From NCBI GenBank assembly GCA_043228905.1, contig JBHGNT010000006.1, positions 6,448,001 through 6,512,000 of the forward strand: 64,000 nt of DNA. The letters are read 5' to 3'. The notes beneath the pieces were generated by a model, which saw only the letters and a program-made list of their open reading frames with translations, searched no databases and was not told where the DNA came from. The position numbers were made by a program, and so were the translations under genes. The stretch comes from Azolla caroliniana (lineage: Eukaryota > Polypodiophyta). This document shows, piece by piece, positions 46,301 to 56,850 of the stretch; the stretch's first letter is position 1; every line of letters starts with the position of its first letter.

Positions 46301-48979
46301 CCTGTATCTGCCAGAGAGCTGGGCTAATCTCCTTGTTGAGCAGTGCTCCATGTACATTATTGTATGAGAATATGCTATTTGGCACACTTGTGCTGAGTGC
46401 TGTGCAGAAGGGGCCCCATGAGCTGGGGAATGTGCACATGAGCATGACTACATTGATCCCCAGATCTAGCTTCATTTCTAGAACGATGGGTTTTTGTGTC
46501 TTTGCTCATATATAGAGTGGCCTTATGTACATACATACATACATGCATGCATGCATATGTGCGTATGTATATATATCACTGCCATTAAATTTTACAAGTC
46601 CACCTACTTTCTCGACATTGTATTTAGGTTCCACTCGCCTGAATCGCCATCTACCAAGAGTAATTTTTTTGAAGGTGGGCATCCTGTGTATCTATCTATC
46701 TATATAAGTATATTATGTGAGATCTGCTTTGACCTATTTTGCACAAGAACACAGAACTGTAACTGCATTGTTTATTTTCTAATTGCTTAGATTTATGTGC
46801 AATGGCATTGTCTTAGGTCTTTATTGCATTGGCTTTTGTTCCTTAGTTTTTAGTGTATTTCATATTGCAATGCTGCAAGTCACGGGGGGAGGTTTGATTG
46901 ATCGTTTCAGGGGTTATTTGGAAGGGTGATACTTTGATTGATGGTGTACCAGAAACCCTCGACATGTTGCGAGATTTGGTTAGTACTCTTATCTACAAGT
47001 TTTATGTTAATAAACAGGTTTAGTGGCTTGGAGAATGTAAGCACTTGTGCATATCTTCTAATGAAATCATGGATTTTTTCAGGGAAAACGGCTTGTTTTT
47101 GTTACAAATAATTCGACAAAATCCAGGAAGCAGTATGGAAAGAAATTTGAGACTCTAGGTTTGAGTGTGAGCGAAGTGAGTAATTGTTTCCGTGTTACTT
47201 TCTCAAGTTTCTTAATTATTATACCTCATGCTGTTTTTATTCTTTTACTGTGATGAACTGTAGGAGGAGATTTTTGCGTCATCTTTTGCAGCAGCTGCAT
47301 ATCTTAAATCTATCAACTTCCCTTCTGAGAAGAAGGTGCCTGTCCATCGTCTGCCTATCTAATTCGATGCTTTTGAATTTCTATAATTTGGGATGTATTT
47401 GTTTCAGGTATATGTTATTGGTGAAGTTGGAATTTTGAAAGAGCTGGAGCTAGCTGGAATAAACTATCTTGGGGGTTCGGTAAAGTTGATCACTTGATTT
47501 CAAATTTAGACTGGGATTGTTTTTTATTGCTATCATATAGAACTGGTTTGAAACTTCAATCAGCAGTTGGCATCTGCTTATGCAAGGAGTTTGGGATGGA
47601 GATCCCCTCTTTGTACTAGCTTGTATATGTAACCACGTGTCTCCTTTTATGTGGCAATGTCTGATAGCATACACACATTTTTAGCAATTCTCAATAGCAT
47701 ATTCATCCTTCATCAACCATAACGTCTCTCTGATGATATTGAAAATCCAATGTTTGAATTCAGTTGGTTGACATAAATCCATTTATTTATCATGAGGAGC
47801 AAGAATATGCAAATGAGAATGACTAGGTTACATCAGTACAAGTACCTAGTAATCATTACAAAGCTATTTTCTAGTAGTTACACTCTTGGTTTGGGTCGAT
47901 GAATTATGATGCATACTTCATGTTTTCTTAAAGGTTTTTTATATAGAACAAAGTATAAGGTTAAGCTACAGCTCATAATGAGCTTTTCTATTGGACTTTT
48001 CATAGGATGATGGTGAAAAGAAGATTGATTTGTCTCCTGGTACTCTTATGGAACACGATCATGATGTATGACAGGTTCCTTCTTTAAGGTTATACCTTCA
48101 CCCTAGTATCTGTTCTTCTATTCTTATTCAATGTGGCACTTTCATTGCTGGGCAGGTAGGAGCTGTAGTTGTCGGTTTTGACAGATACATCAATTACTAC
48201 AAATTTCAGTGGGTGATAAGTGTCTTGTTTTTTCATGGTCAAGTGCCTATGGATATCATTTTTCTAACACTAGTCTCTTTTTTCTTAATAAAGATATGGC
48301 ACCCTTTGTATTAGAGAAAATCCAGGATGTCTCTTTATAGCCACCAATTGTGATGCAGTCACTCATCTTACAGATGCTCAAGAGTGGGCAGGTATTTTCT
48401 CCTATTTTTTTCAGTAGTTGTGAGGGATCTATTAAATAGTTTCCTTCTCTTTCTGACATCAAAATATGGTGAACAGGTGGGGGTTCCATGGTTGGTGCAA
48501 TAAAGGGGTCCACAAGGAAAGAACCAATAGTTGTGGGCAAGCCATCTACATTCATGATGGATTATGTATCTAAAGAGTACAAAATCTTTTCTCACGCCTA
48601 TATAACTCATAACTCATATTTGAATATTCTTGCCACATATAATTACACCCTCTTCAAGCTTCTCTTAAAGATTTTCTTCTGGCAGGTTTGGCATTACCAA
48701 GTCTCAGATATGTATGGTGGGGGACCGGCTCGATACAGATATCCTATTTGGTCAAAATGGTGGTTGCAAGACACTTCTTGTTCTCTCAGGTTTTTGTCTC
48801 AAGACCGTCTATGTAATTTAGATTGTCTGATAGCAATGGAATATTGTTAAGTTCTAAAAGTTTGGAAGCATACAGGTGTTACAACACTAGGGATGTTGAA
48901 TGATCCTGCAAATGAAATTCAGCCAGATTTTTACACAAATCAGATATCAGATCTCCTTGCTAAGAAAGTGAAGGCTTGA
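43385..48979 (+). CDS. PGLP1: plastid phosphoglycolate phosphatase
   Basis: Twelve exons: 43385-43592, 44330-44407, 46911-46978, 47083-47175, 47264-47335, 47408-47479, 48006-48065, 48156-48208, 48294-48391, 48477-48576, 48686-48789, 48876-48979. Every junction is GT-AG and in phase, total 1110 nt, 369 aa. Residues 1 to about 65 are a Ser-rich transit peptide. The rest is a HAD phosphatase: FIFDCDG (catalytic Asp93, Asp95) followed by [62 protein letters not shown] and [15 protein letters not shown] (Mg-binding). It matches Arabidopsis PGLP1 (about 362 aa) almost throughout. It dephosphorylates 2-phosphoglycolate made by Rubisco oxygenation, the first step of photorespiration, in the chloroplast stroma. 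No break is seen; introns 1 and 2 hold repeats and transposon debris. Confidence 0.95.
43621..44012. repeat. ~130-bp tandem repeat in PGLP1 intron 1
   Basis: ATCAATGCTCAAGAAATG occurs at 43621, 43763 and 43891 (142 and 128 bp apart). Units continue through TTTCTCCATTAATTCTTC, CACACATTCTTCAGAG and TTTGAAAGGCCGTTTTCC, and a partial fourth follows. It starts 28 bp after the exon 1 donor. Confidence 0.92.
44854..45360 (-). pseudogene. LINE reverse transcriptase fragment in PGLP1 intron 2
   Basis: The minus strand encodes [32 protein letters not shown] and [12 protein letters not shown]. This is the RT palm and following region of a non-LTR element, with the catalytic ADD triad changed to ANV. 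No endonuclease part or tail found. It is a different family from LINE-1 and LINE-2. Confidence 0.8.
45500..45800. repeat. three ~100-bp degenerate units in PGLP1 intron 2
   Basis: CTCCCACC within a shared context (GGATATATGATGGTnnACAT before, ATTCCATAG after) at 45551, 45651 and 45753, each followed by GCCACCTGA(G/A)TGTA. Origin not recognised; it may belong to the adjacent copia debris. Confidence 0.75.
45989..46475 (-). pseudogene. copia deletion remnant in PGLP1 intron 2
   Basis: Minus strand. 46287-46475 is copia gag ([35 protein letters not shown]). 45989-46120 is copia RNase H tail ([20 protein letters not shown]). Nearly all of pol between them is missing, so the two ends of the polyprotein lie about 200 bp apart. 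Confidence 0.75.
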
Positions 48980-50714
48980 TTGAGCGAAGATTTGATGTAT
49001 GGATGAGAGCAAGATTCAAATTAATTTTGCTGAGCTCTTTTTCGGCAATGTGCAAATGTACAATATATTATTCAAATGACCAGTTTTCACGTCTGATTCT
49101 CATTTCAATGTAATAAGCACTTCATTGCACTTGATGGCAGAAGTCTCCCGCATGCATTTTTTAAATAAGGTTGGGTTCATCTTGAGAGTGATGATATGAC
49201 TGGGTTCAACCAGTTATATAATCATTATTACCTTTCTAAAACATGGATCCAAAATTTGTAATTGTAACACGAAGCCTTCATGTACTTGTTGAATACCCAG
49301 AGAAATTCAAATTCCATAATTCACACGTGAATAAAAACAGAAAAAATATTAAGATGAAGATAAAAGGAAGATGGTATTGAATGAAAGGAGATAATTAATT
49401 GGGGTATTGATTTGTTGTTGGTTGAAGAGATTGGATTCAATGCGGTGTAATTATATGCAAAGTTGAGGAGACAGATATATTTTAGTTATTTATGCACTAA
49501 GTCTGATTGGTGAGATGCCATAGTCATATTTGTGAGCCACTTTTTAAAAGAATTCAAAGAGAACAATGTTACATATTCTTTTGCATTGAAGTTACTCAGA
49601 ATATGGATTGTTGCCTACAACGTGAGATTGAGATGAAGAAAAAAGGTAGAGTCTAAGCTAAACAAAAATTCAGACGGCCGACCATAATGATAAAAGTAGA
49701 GTTATAAAAGTATAGTCTAAGCTTCGTTTCTAATGTCCTAGTGGGCTGGAGCTCCTGCTCTGAAGTACTAAGTACCACCATGCTTAAGTTTCAGGGCTGA
49801 AGGAGGAGGAGCATGCATGCATATATATAATAACACGGGTGGATCCATGGATGGATAGATGGATGGAGCTTTGTCTCCAAGATTTATGTGCGCTGCCTTG
49901 CATTTGCATTTGTATTATTGCATTGCATGGCATGGCATGCAAATTCTGCGTCCAAAATCACTCCCTCGATCTGCACCTTTCCTTTCCTAAACACCTCCAC
50001 CTCCACCTCCACCTCCATCACTCGCTCCTGCACATTCCACCATCGCCATATACATATGTATAACAGTATATGTATGCACCTGTATGCCTGTGTGTGTGTA
50101 TATATATATATATATAATTCATTGCTCGCCACTCCTTCTACTGAAATCGCCCCCTTCCTTCCTTCCTTCCACATTCATGCAGATTTGCAACAATGCCATA
50201 TCCACCCAATTTTTTTTTATAAGTATAAAAATAAATAAATCGTGACATCAAAATCTTTTGAGTTTTGCTAAGTAATGCAAAGTAGTGTTTTTTTGGAAAA
50301 AAAAATAAAAAATCTTTTGAGTTTTAAAATACATATATAAAACTTCCACCATACCATTCAATTTAAAACACACGCAAAATCTTCTTCCGAACCTAAAAAC
50401 AACAAGTACGACATCCACCAAAATATTAGCCACTAAAAAAACCAAATACTTTCAATTACATACAAATTAAAACTTCAAAATTCAAATCACACCAAACTTT
50501 AAACTTCAAATTATACAAGGTTCCACCCATAAAATGTGTTCAAGATCACAAGCTCTGTAGTGTTGATTTCAAGTCAAAAAACCCTAAAGATGAAAACGAA
50601 ATCTATACGTAAGGAGAGGTTATGGCTCATCTGGGGATGATGACAAAATGCAACAACAATTTTTGCAACAATCACCATTCGAGTTCCTTGAAGTCAAGGT
50701 CAAGCTAAACATCA
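48980..50714. other. intergenic after PGLP1
   Basis: Contains the PGLP1 3' untranslated region, short simple repeats (CATG/GGATGGAT near 49815-49865, CTCCAC near 49985-50020, TA near 50098-50116) and AT-rich sequence. The last part (about 50500-50714) may be leader of the gypsy fragment. No gene recognised. Confidence 0.45.
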
Positions 50715-51462
50715 ATGGCTCATAATAATGACTCAATGGCATCCACCCAAACGGAAGGAATTCAAGGAAATCCTCCTGGGCCAATCCTCATTGAGTCTTA
50801 TTTTTTACAAATACAAAATTTCCTTAATTCTACCTTGCCTGAGATTTCTGAACTCCGGCAATTTTATAGTGCTCTCGAGGCATGTGTCATTAGTATACAA
50901 CATGATACTAATAGACCCGATGAGCGTGAAGGTGAACCATTGTTTGTTGTAAAGCCATTTACGGGAGAAAAAAAAGGAAAGAACCGAAGAAGCAGTCTGC
51001 ACATGGCTGGGTCGATGGGAGTCTCATATGGAACTCTATCCCAAGCCAGATAGTACGAATATTGCATATGTTGGTGGAGAACTAGGGGGTAAGGCCATTG
51101 CCTTGTGGCGTGGGCTTCGCACTACGGGGAAATTGCCTGATACCTGCACAAACTTTGTCACAGTTTTCAAGGGTCAATTTCTGCAACCTCCATCTCGAAC
51201 CGAGGCATCACAAGCTTTAATGAACCTCTCTAATCCAAAGTTTACTAATGACTTTTGGACGCAAGTATTTACAAAGTTAGAAACTACATTGAGCACGAGC
51301 TCCACAGATCATCCTCAATCCGATGGACAAACGGAACGAGCAAATCAAATTATTGAGGACATGCTTCGAGCATATGTTGGTGCAAAACCAACAAAGTGGG
51401 AACATTATCTCCCAATTTTGGAGTTTGCTTATAACAGTTCCAAGCATACATCAACAAGATAG
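50715..51462 (+). pseudogene. gypsy deletion derivative: gag joined in frame to integrase
   Basis: 50715-51053 begins MAHNNDSMASTQTEGIQGN, the same gag N-end as element E. After a frame change near 50970-51030 the frame 51028-51462 reads gag (GGELGGKAIALWRGLRTTGK, QALMNLSN). It passes at about 51237 without a stop straight into integrase (PKFTNDFWTQVFTKLETT, HPQSDGQTERANQIIEDMLR). Compared with element A, about 2.8 kb (rest of gag, protease, RT, RNase H, first part of integrase) is missing. No LTRs recognised. Not functional as a retroelement. Confidence 0.85.
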
Positions 51463-52512
51463 TCCTTTTAACACGTTCGCGTTCACAAGTGGAAGGATTG
51501 CGCATTCCACTTGTAGAATCTTCTTAAAACGAAGCAAATACACCCTTACAAAAATTGGATGCACTAGTATCACATGTTCCTCAACTTGATGAGAATTTGC
51601 AAATATAAAAATACATGATAGATCTACGAGTGGAGATCATTAGAAATCATGCAAGTTTAGACACGTTGATAAGTTAATGTAGGCATAATAAAGTTCAACT
51701 ATGGCTTAATATGTCACTACTGTGCGACAAGGGAAACACTAACTTAAAGACTTATATTAATTAGGTAAGTTTTACAAAAATATCAGGTGTACTTGTATCC
51801 ATACTAATAAAATGAGTTATAATTTATACTTTGACCCATACGTGCATGTATGTAATTGTGGAAAATGTAGGATAGTGCACATTAGGATAAGTGATTGGAA
51901 TAACTAACTTATTAAAGTATTCAATACTTGTATTTAAAGTTGATCTAATTTATTCCTTAGTTTGTTCATATGGGATCAAACCATATGTATATAATTGTGG
52001 ACAATGTAAGGCAGTGAACTTTAGGATAATGTCGTGGAAATAACTAACCTATTAGGCTTTCATACCTGTATTTAAAATTGATCTACTCTATTGCTTAGGT
52101 GATTCACACAGGATCAAACTCCGAACGATAATGCAACTGGAACCATTATCAACACACTACACAATCTAAGCAGCAATGGAATAGAAATATAATAGTTTTA
52201 ACAATAGAAGACAAAGATCCATAATAACAACATGGACAGTCATGGCAACAATTATAGGGCCATGTTCTGTTAAGGTTAGCTTGAACCAAAATCAGCCTCA
52301 ATTTAAACTAGTTCATGTTTCTCCATAAATTTGGTAGTCAGCTATGCACGCGGTGAAACCAATGTCATAAATCTACTAACCAAGTATATAAAAATAAAAT
52401 TGAAACATATAGAAGATTATAAAGAATAGAACCCACTAGGTAAAACCCAAAATTTGTATTAATAATGTGAAATCCTAACAAATCGTCAGTGTTATTTTCT
52501 TCATAGATTCTA
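51463..52512. other. intergenic
   Basis: AT-rich. Holds one tandem duplication (51849-52115) and no recognisable gene; its right edge contains the 3' end of the methyltransferase gene. Confidence 0.45.
51849..52115. repeat. ~138-bp diverged tandem duplication
   Basis: ATTGTGGAAAATGTAGGATAGTG near 51855 recurs as ATTGTGGACAATGTAAGGCAGTG near 51993. Both continue through TTAGGATAA, GGAAATAACTAAC-like, ATACCTGTATTTAAA, GTTGATCTA-like and GGATCAAAC phrases. Confidence 0.8.
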
Positions 52513-55500
52513 TTACATAGCAATCAATTCATCAACGTCATTTTCTTCATCATCTTGTGTAGAACTGTCTTCGGCTATACGTGCATTGGTTTCCCCTGTT
52601 AGCCGAGCCAACGAAATATCTTCTATAAGCTCATCATCAAGCTCTATTAGCTCCCCCGGTTCGCCGGCTAATGGAGGAATAGGCTCTCGCGAAGCAGGTT
52701 GAAACCTTTCTGTATTGGCGAGGTTCTTTGCACCGACCTCCTCATCCTGGTCTGGGCACTCCCACAAAGCCTTAATCCGCATATTAATAAATATAACTTG
52801 GTCCTCGTCCTTCTCCAATGCAACTGTATTTCTAAAAAGCTTCAATGCACATGCAGACGTAGTTCCTGTGATGTAAGTAACAAGAAGATTTAGTTGTCAA
52901 ACGAAAAAAAAAGGGATTGGTTATCTCAAGATCGTTACCCTAGTTCGAGGAATACCTGTGCCAGAAAAGAGATCTAATATCCAGTCTCCTTTGACAGAAA
53001 ACATCTCGATCAAGCGCATCATAAGTCGTTGAGGTTTTTGGTATGGGTTGACAATTCCCCGTTTTGTCGTGGTGACATGTCGCAATTTCCGTGTCACTGC
53101 TGGATATACCAACAGATTTGAACCTCCCACTTCATTAGAATGCTCTTTGATTCTCTGTTTCTTAATTTCATCGAAGTAGCCAACCGTTATGTATTCAATG
53201 GCATTAACGAACCGAAAAGTTGGCCCTCTATTTACATTGGTCTTGATCCTATAAAAAATAATACATCGAGTTAAGAATAGATTCAACAACCTTAAGAAAT
53301 GCAATATAGTGAAAGACACCTATAAATAATCCTTACCATGCAAGGTTCTCGATGCCATGGCAACGAGATCTCAAAGCTTGAGCTACCAAGTACCCTTGGT
53401 CCATACTATGAAAGACAACTATTCGCCACAAGGATGCGGTCGTTAGCTCAACGAAGTCCTTGACCATCTTCTCCAATTGTTTAAACCTAAACGGTTCATC
53501 GTCGTATGATGACCCAGCCATTCGAAATCCGTAAGGAATATCCGCAATCATTAGCGTATATTCCTTCTTTGGCACCTTTTGGATCAAGTCGACGACATCA
53601 CCGCAAACCACATTGTAGTAAAGATCTCTCGTAATATCTTTTTTGTGGCTAAATTTTTTAAAGGAGCCAACTTCCTCCATTTCGTACACCTTGACTAAGC
53701 GACGATCCTTTTCTTTTCTGGCTCGTTCGAGATGTGCAAGGAAGGATGTAGGGAAATCGTGTATATCCTTAACTTCTCCTTGTTTCTTGCCTCGACACGG
53801 TTTCTAATAGAAGCAATAGGACATCAGGTATTATTATACAAGCTCTACATATGATGAAAGGGTAATGAAAAACCATGAATACTAACCCAATCCTTGAATG
53901 CAATAAAATACTCTGATAACGCCTTATATGAAGATGTTAGAGGATAATCCTCAATCACTTGTTCCCAAGTTATACATCCAAGTTGTTTCATCATAACTTC
54001 TTGGATCTTCATGTACACCTTATGACTGTAAAATTAGAAATCAAGATTAGAACTTTGAATTACATCAGATAGACTACAATTTCAGTATTTGAAAGACTTA
54101 CTTATTGAACTCAGTGACCATTTCTTCAAGGCTTAAATCTTTCGCCACAACCCTTGACAAAACAGACACAAGAAGTTGCTCGTCCTTAATACCTTGATCG
54201 CTCTCCATAGAGACAACTTCATGTCGTCTGCCGCTTCTTCAATTGTCAAGTCAATTTTCTTGGCGGCTTGTGACTTTAACTCTAGTTGAGGGTCAACCTT
54301 ACATTTCTTTTGTCGTTGACCCTTTACCTCCTTATTCTCCCACATTGAGAAGATTTGATCTTGTAGGTCCCATACTTCTCCATCTCTAAACGCCAATTGA
54401 AACCAAGACTCATACTTTCGAAGACCATCGAACCTAACATTATCATCTACCACAATGCCGACTTCATGCAGACATTGACGTCGTAGGCCTGGATGTAACT
54501 TCACACCAAACTTTTGTTTCACGTCTAAATACTCGTGGTGGAAGAACCGTATACGCTCAATGGACGACATTTTCTGCCTATAGTCATTATCATTATTATG
54601 GTCCCATGCCAACAGCTTAGCCTCTTCGGTTGTGAGCCCAACATAAATTTTGCACTCGGCATACTTGAAGAAGAAAGTTGTTGGATGTTCTCTCACAAGT
54701 TGCCGACGTGCCTCTGCTGAATGCGATCCACCAATGACAAAATAATTATATTGATCATGCTTTCTAATATCAAAATCTTCAATGGTTTCACATTCTTCAG
54801 GATCTACCATAACAATAAAAGGCACCACAATGGCATGAAGATTAATTTTCATTTTTTTCTTGAGATTTTGAACATGCATGCAGTGTGGCTCTCTAATCTC
54901 AAGTGGTCGTCGACCTGTTTTTTCATCAATAGGGGGCCGATGGATGTGTGTTATAGGCAAATTAAACACTTGCCCTTTCCTGACCAGTTTTCGTTGCATT
55001 AACTCTCTCCTTATCTTATTCTGCTCGGATGACAAAACACCCGAGGCCAGCTCAGCTCCTGGCGTCCCCTTATTATCCTCCTCTTCGTTTTCACTTGTTG
55101 AATCCGTGTCCGACATTTTGGTTGTCTTCTTCTTTGGTGGTCTTGACTGGACTTTGGATACCCTTTTTGTGGCCTTCAATGGGGAGGGCACTTCATCTCT
55201 TAGAGTTACATGGCCTTGTATATAAGGCCTCAAGGTAACAATAAGGTTTTGTGAGCTTTCAAGATCTTTTTTGAACGCTTCTGGCCCACAAGATTCCTTT
55301 ACTAAAAGGTCTTCTGAACGGAACACTTTACGTACCCCCTTGGAGCACTCTATCATTACCAGTATGTTGGCCGAATCTGCATCTTCGTAGTCAAATCGTA
55401 GAATACGACCATACATAAATGGGGTTTCCTTTCCAAGCCGCCCCTCCCCCTTCTTCTTTGCTGTATACAATACGACTTTTTTCTTTGAGTCGACATATTG

Positions 55501-56725
55501 CATACACCATTCCTTGTCCGTTAGATCTCGGTCAGGAAGGTCTTCACCTCCAGTAGCGGCGACAAGTTTCTTTTGGCTAACATCAATATGTGGCTGAGAT
55601 TTTGTCTCTTCGTTGAAGAGAAGCTTTTTTCCTCTCTTCATGGTCTCCGGAGCTACCTTGGTCTGGGCTTCGATTGGAGAACCCTGTATGCGAAGCTTTA
55701 TTTTCTTCACGGGTCGGTTCGACAGGTTCTCAAACGACCTATTTAAGAAAGTATATGCAAAAACATAAGTTAGCTGGTCACGTAGATTAAGGTTGTATAT
55801 TAACATGAAGAACAATTCTCACTAGCAGTCCTATATTCAAAAATCTATTCTAGGCAGGGCTATTCAACCTAGAAAATATATATCGTAATAAGTAAACAAG
55901 GTTATATATTCTTTTAAATAGTAGGTATGACTTATATAGATTCCAAACCTATATTGAGGAGAATTTGCTATCGTAAAGGCAATTTGTGGATCATTTTCTA
56001 CTATTTTAAGCTAAAGTAGGTCATAAAACACCTATAATTAGAGCATGTTTTTTTTTAAAAGTAAGGAAAGTCAACATAAAAAAGACTGATTTTGACAGAC
56101 AATTTGATATCTTTTCCACACAATAATTAATTGTTACCCCAAAAACACAATTTTTCTCTCTCAGAGCCTTCTTTTATACAGGAACTCGATACGGCGTATC
56201 GAGTTCCTGTTTAAATCCTAAACTTTAAACGGGAACTCGATACGCCGTATCGAGTTCCTCTACTTTCTTTGCTTTTTAAACAAGAACTCGATACAGCGTA
56301 TCGAGTTCCTGTTTAAAACCTAAACTTTAAACACGAACTCGATACGCCGTATCGAGTTCCTGTTTAAAATCCAAACTTTAAACACGAACTCGATACATAA
56401 ACTTTAAACACGAACTCGATACGTTGTATCGAGTTCCCGTTTAAAGTTTGGAATTTAAACACGAACTCGATACGGCGTATCGAGTTCGTGTTTAAAGTTT
56501 AGGTTTTAAACGGGAACTCGATACGCCGTATCGAGTTCCCGTTTAAAAAACAAAAAAAAATTATGAACTCGATACACCGTATCGAGTTCATGTATAAAGT
56601 TTGTATTGTATACAGGAACTCGATACGGCGTATCGAGTTCTTGAGCGACGAAACATATTTACAAAAATGTCCACAGTGTTAGAGGCCTACCTGGAGTCCT
56701 CGCGCTCGATTCTCTTTGAAGACAT
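52513..56725 (-). CDS. ParB-like domain + N4/N6 amino DNA methyltransferase protein
   Basis: Six minus-strand exons: 56691-56725, 54102-55738, 53887-54025, 53337-53803, 52956-53248, 52513-52865; all GT-AG. Phases fit except for one frame slip near 54195-54235, giving about 974 aa. Exon 1 encodes MSSKRIERED and joins in phase to SFENLSNRPVKKIKLRI, a basic, NLS-like stretch. A possible chromatin-reader-like part (FMYGRILRFDYEDAD) follows, then a ParB-like fold (VPFIVMVDPEE, FVIGGSHSAEARRQL, AWDHNNDNDYRQ; about residues 285-400). The C-terminal methyltransferase has NVVCGDVVDLI, motif IV ADIPYGF (about 690), and after it NPYQKP and motif I DLFSGTG, completed by exon 6 as TTSACALKLF. The acidic tail is EDSSTQDDEENDVDE. 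Motif IV before I is the order of beta-class amino methyltransferases (4mC or 6mA). Target base and activity are inference. Confidence 0.82.
56182..56640. repeat. 51-bp-period array of palindromes in intron 1
   Basis: Nine full palindromes plus one half copy. Each is the arm GAACTCGATAC, a 3-base centre (GGC, GCC, AGC, GTT or ACC), and the exact complementary arm. Starts: 56182, 56233, 56284, 56335, 56386 (half), 56412, 56463, 56514, 56565, 56616, i.e. 51-bp steps except 26 at the half copy. Linkers are TTTAAA-rich. Left of the half copy they read AAACCTAAACTTTAAAC; right of it they read the reverse complement. The whole array is thus one large inverted repeat. It lies about 50 bp inside the first intron of the ParB-like/methyltransferase gene and would be in its primary transcript. 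Confidence 0.97.
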
Positions 56726-56762
56726 GGTTGATCGTGTGGCAGTGGAGGCGGAGATCGCGCTT

Positions 56763-56812
56763 TGGTGCTTTGTGCTCTGTGTGCTTTGTGTGCTCTGTGT
56801 GCTCTGTACGCT
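56763..56812. repeat. short TGTGCTCTG minisatellite
   Basis: Five or so 9-bp units (TGTGCTCTG/TGTGCTTTG) in the presumed 5' leader of the methyltransferase gene. Confidence 0.85.
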
Positions 56813-56840
56813 CTTGTGAGTGAAATATGACGAGGTCTTC

Positions 56841-56850
56841 CTATTTATAG
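56841..56850 (-). promoter_or_regulatory. putative TATA box of the methyltransferase gene
   Basis: The minus strand reads CTATAAATAG about 115 bp upstream of the ATG at 56725, a consensus plant TATA box. Transcription would start near 56815. Confidence 0.6.

Noticed and set aside
49839-50238. Frames after PGLP1 with CIC, TSTST and YIYIY runs
   Set aside because: Produced by simple repeats (GGAT, CTCCAC, TA); no homology recognised.
56182-56640. Regular 51-bp repeat spacing resembling a CRISPR array
   Set aside because: The linkers are conserved too, not unique spacers, the array reverses at its centre, no cas genes are present and the locus is a eukaryotic intron.
56601-56819. Plus-strand frame across the right end of the palindrome array
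   Set aside because: Its start lies within palindromes and its end is the Cys-Val-Leu translation of a 9-bp repeat; the minus strand carries the TATA box and first exon.
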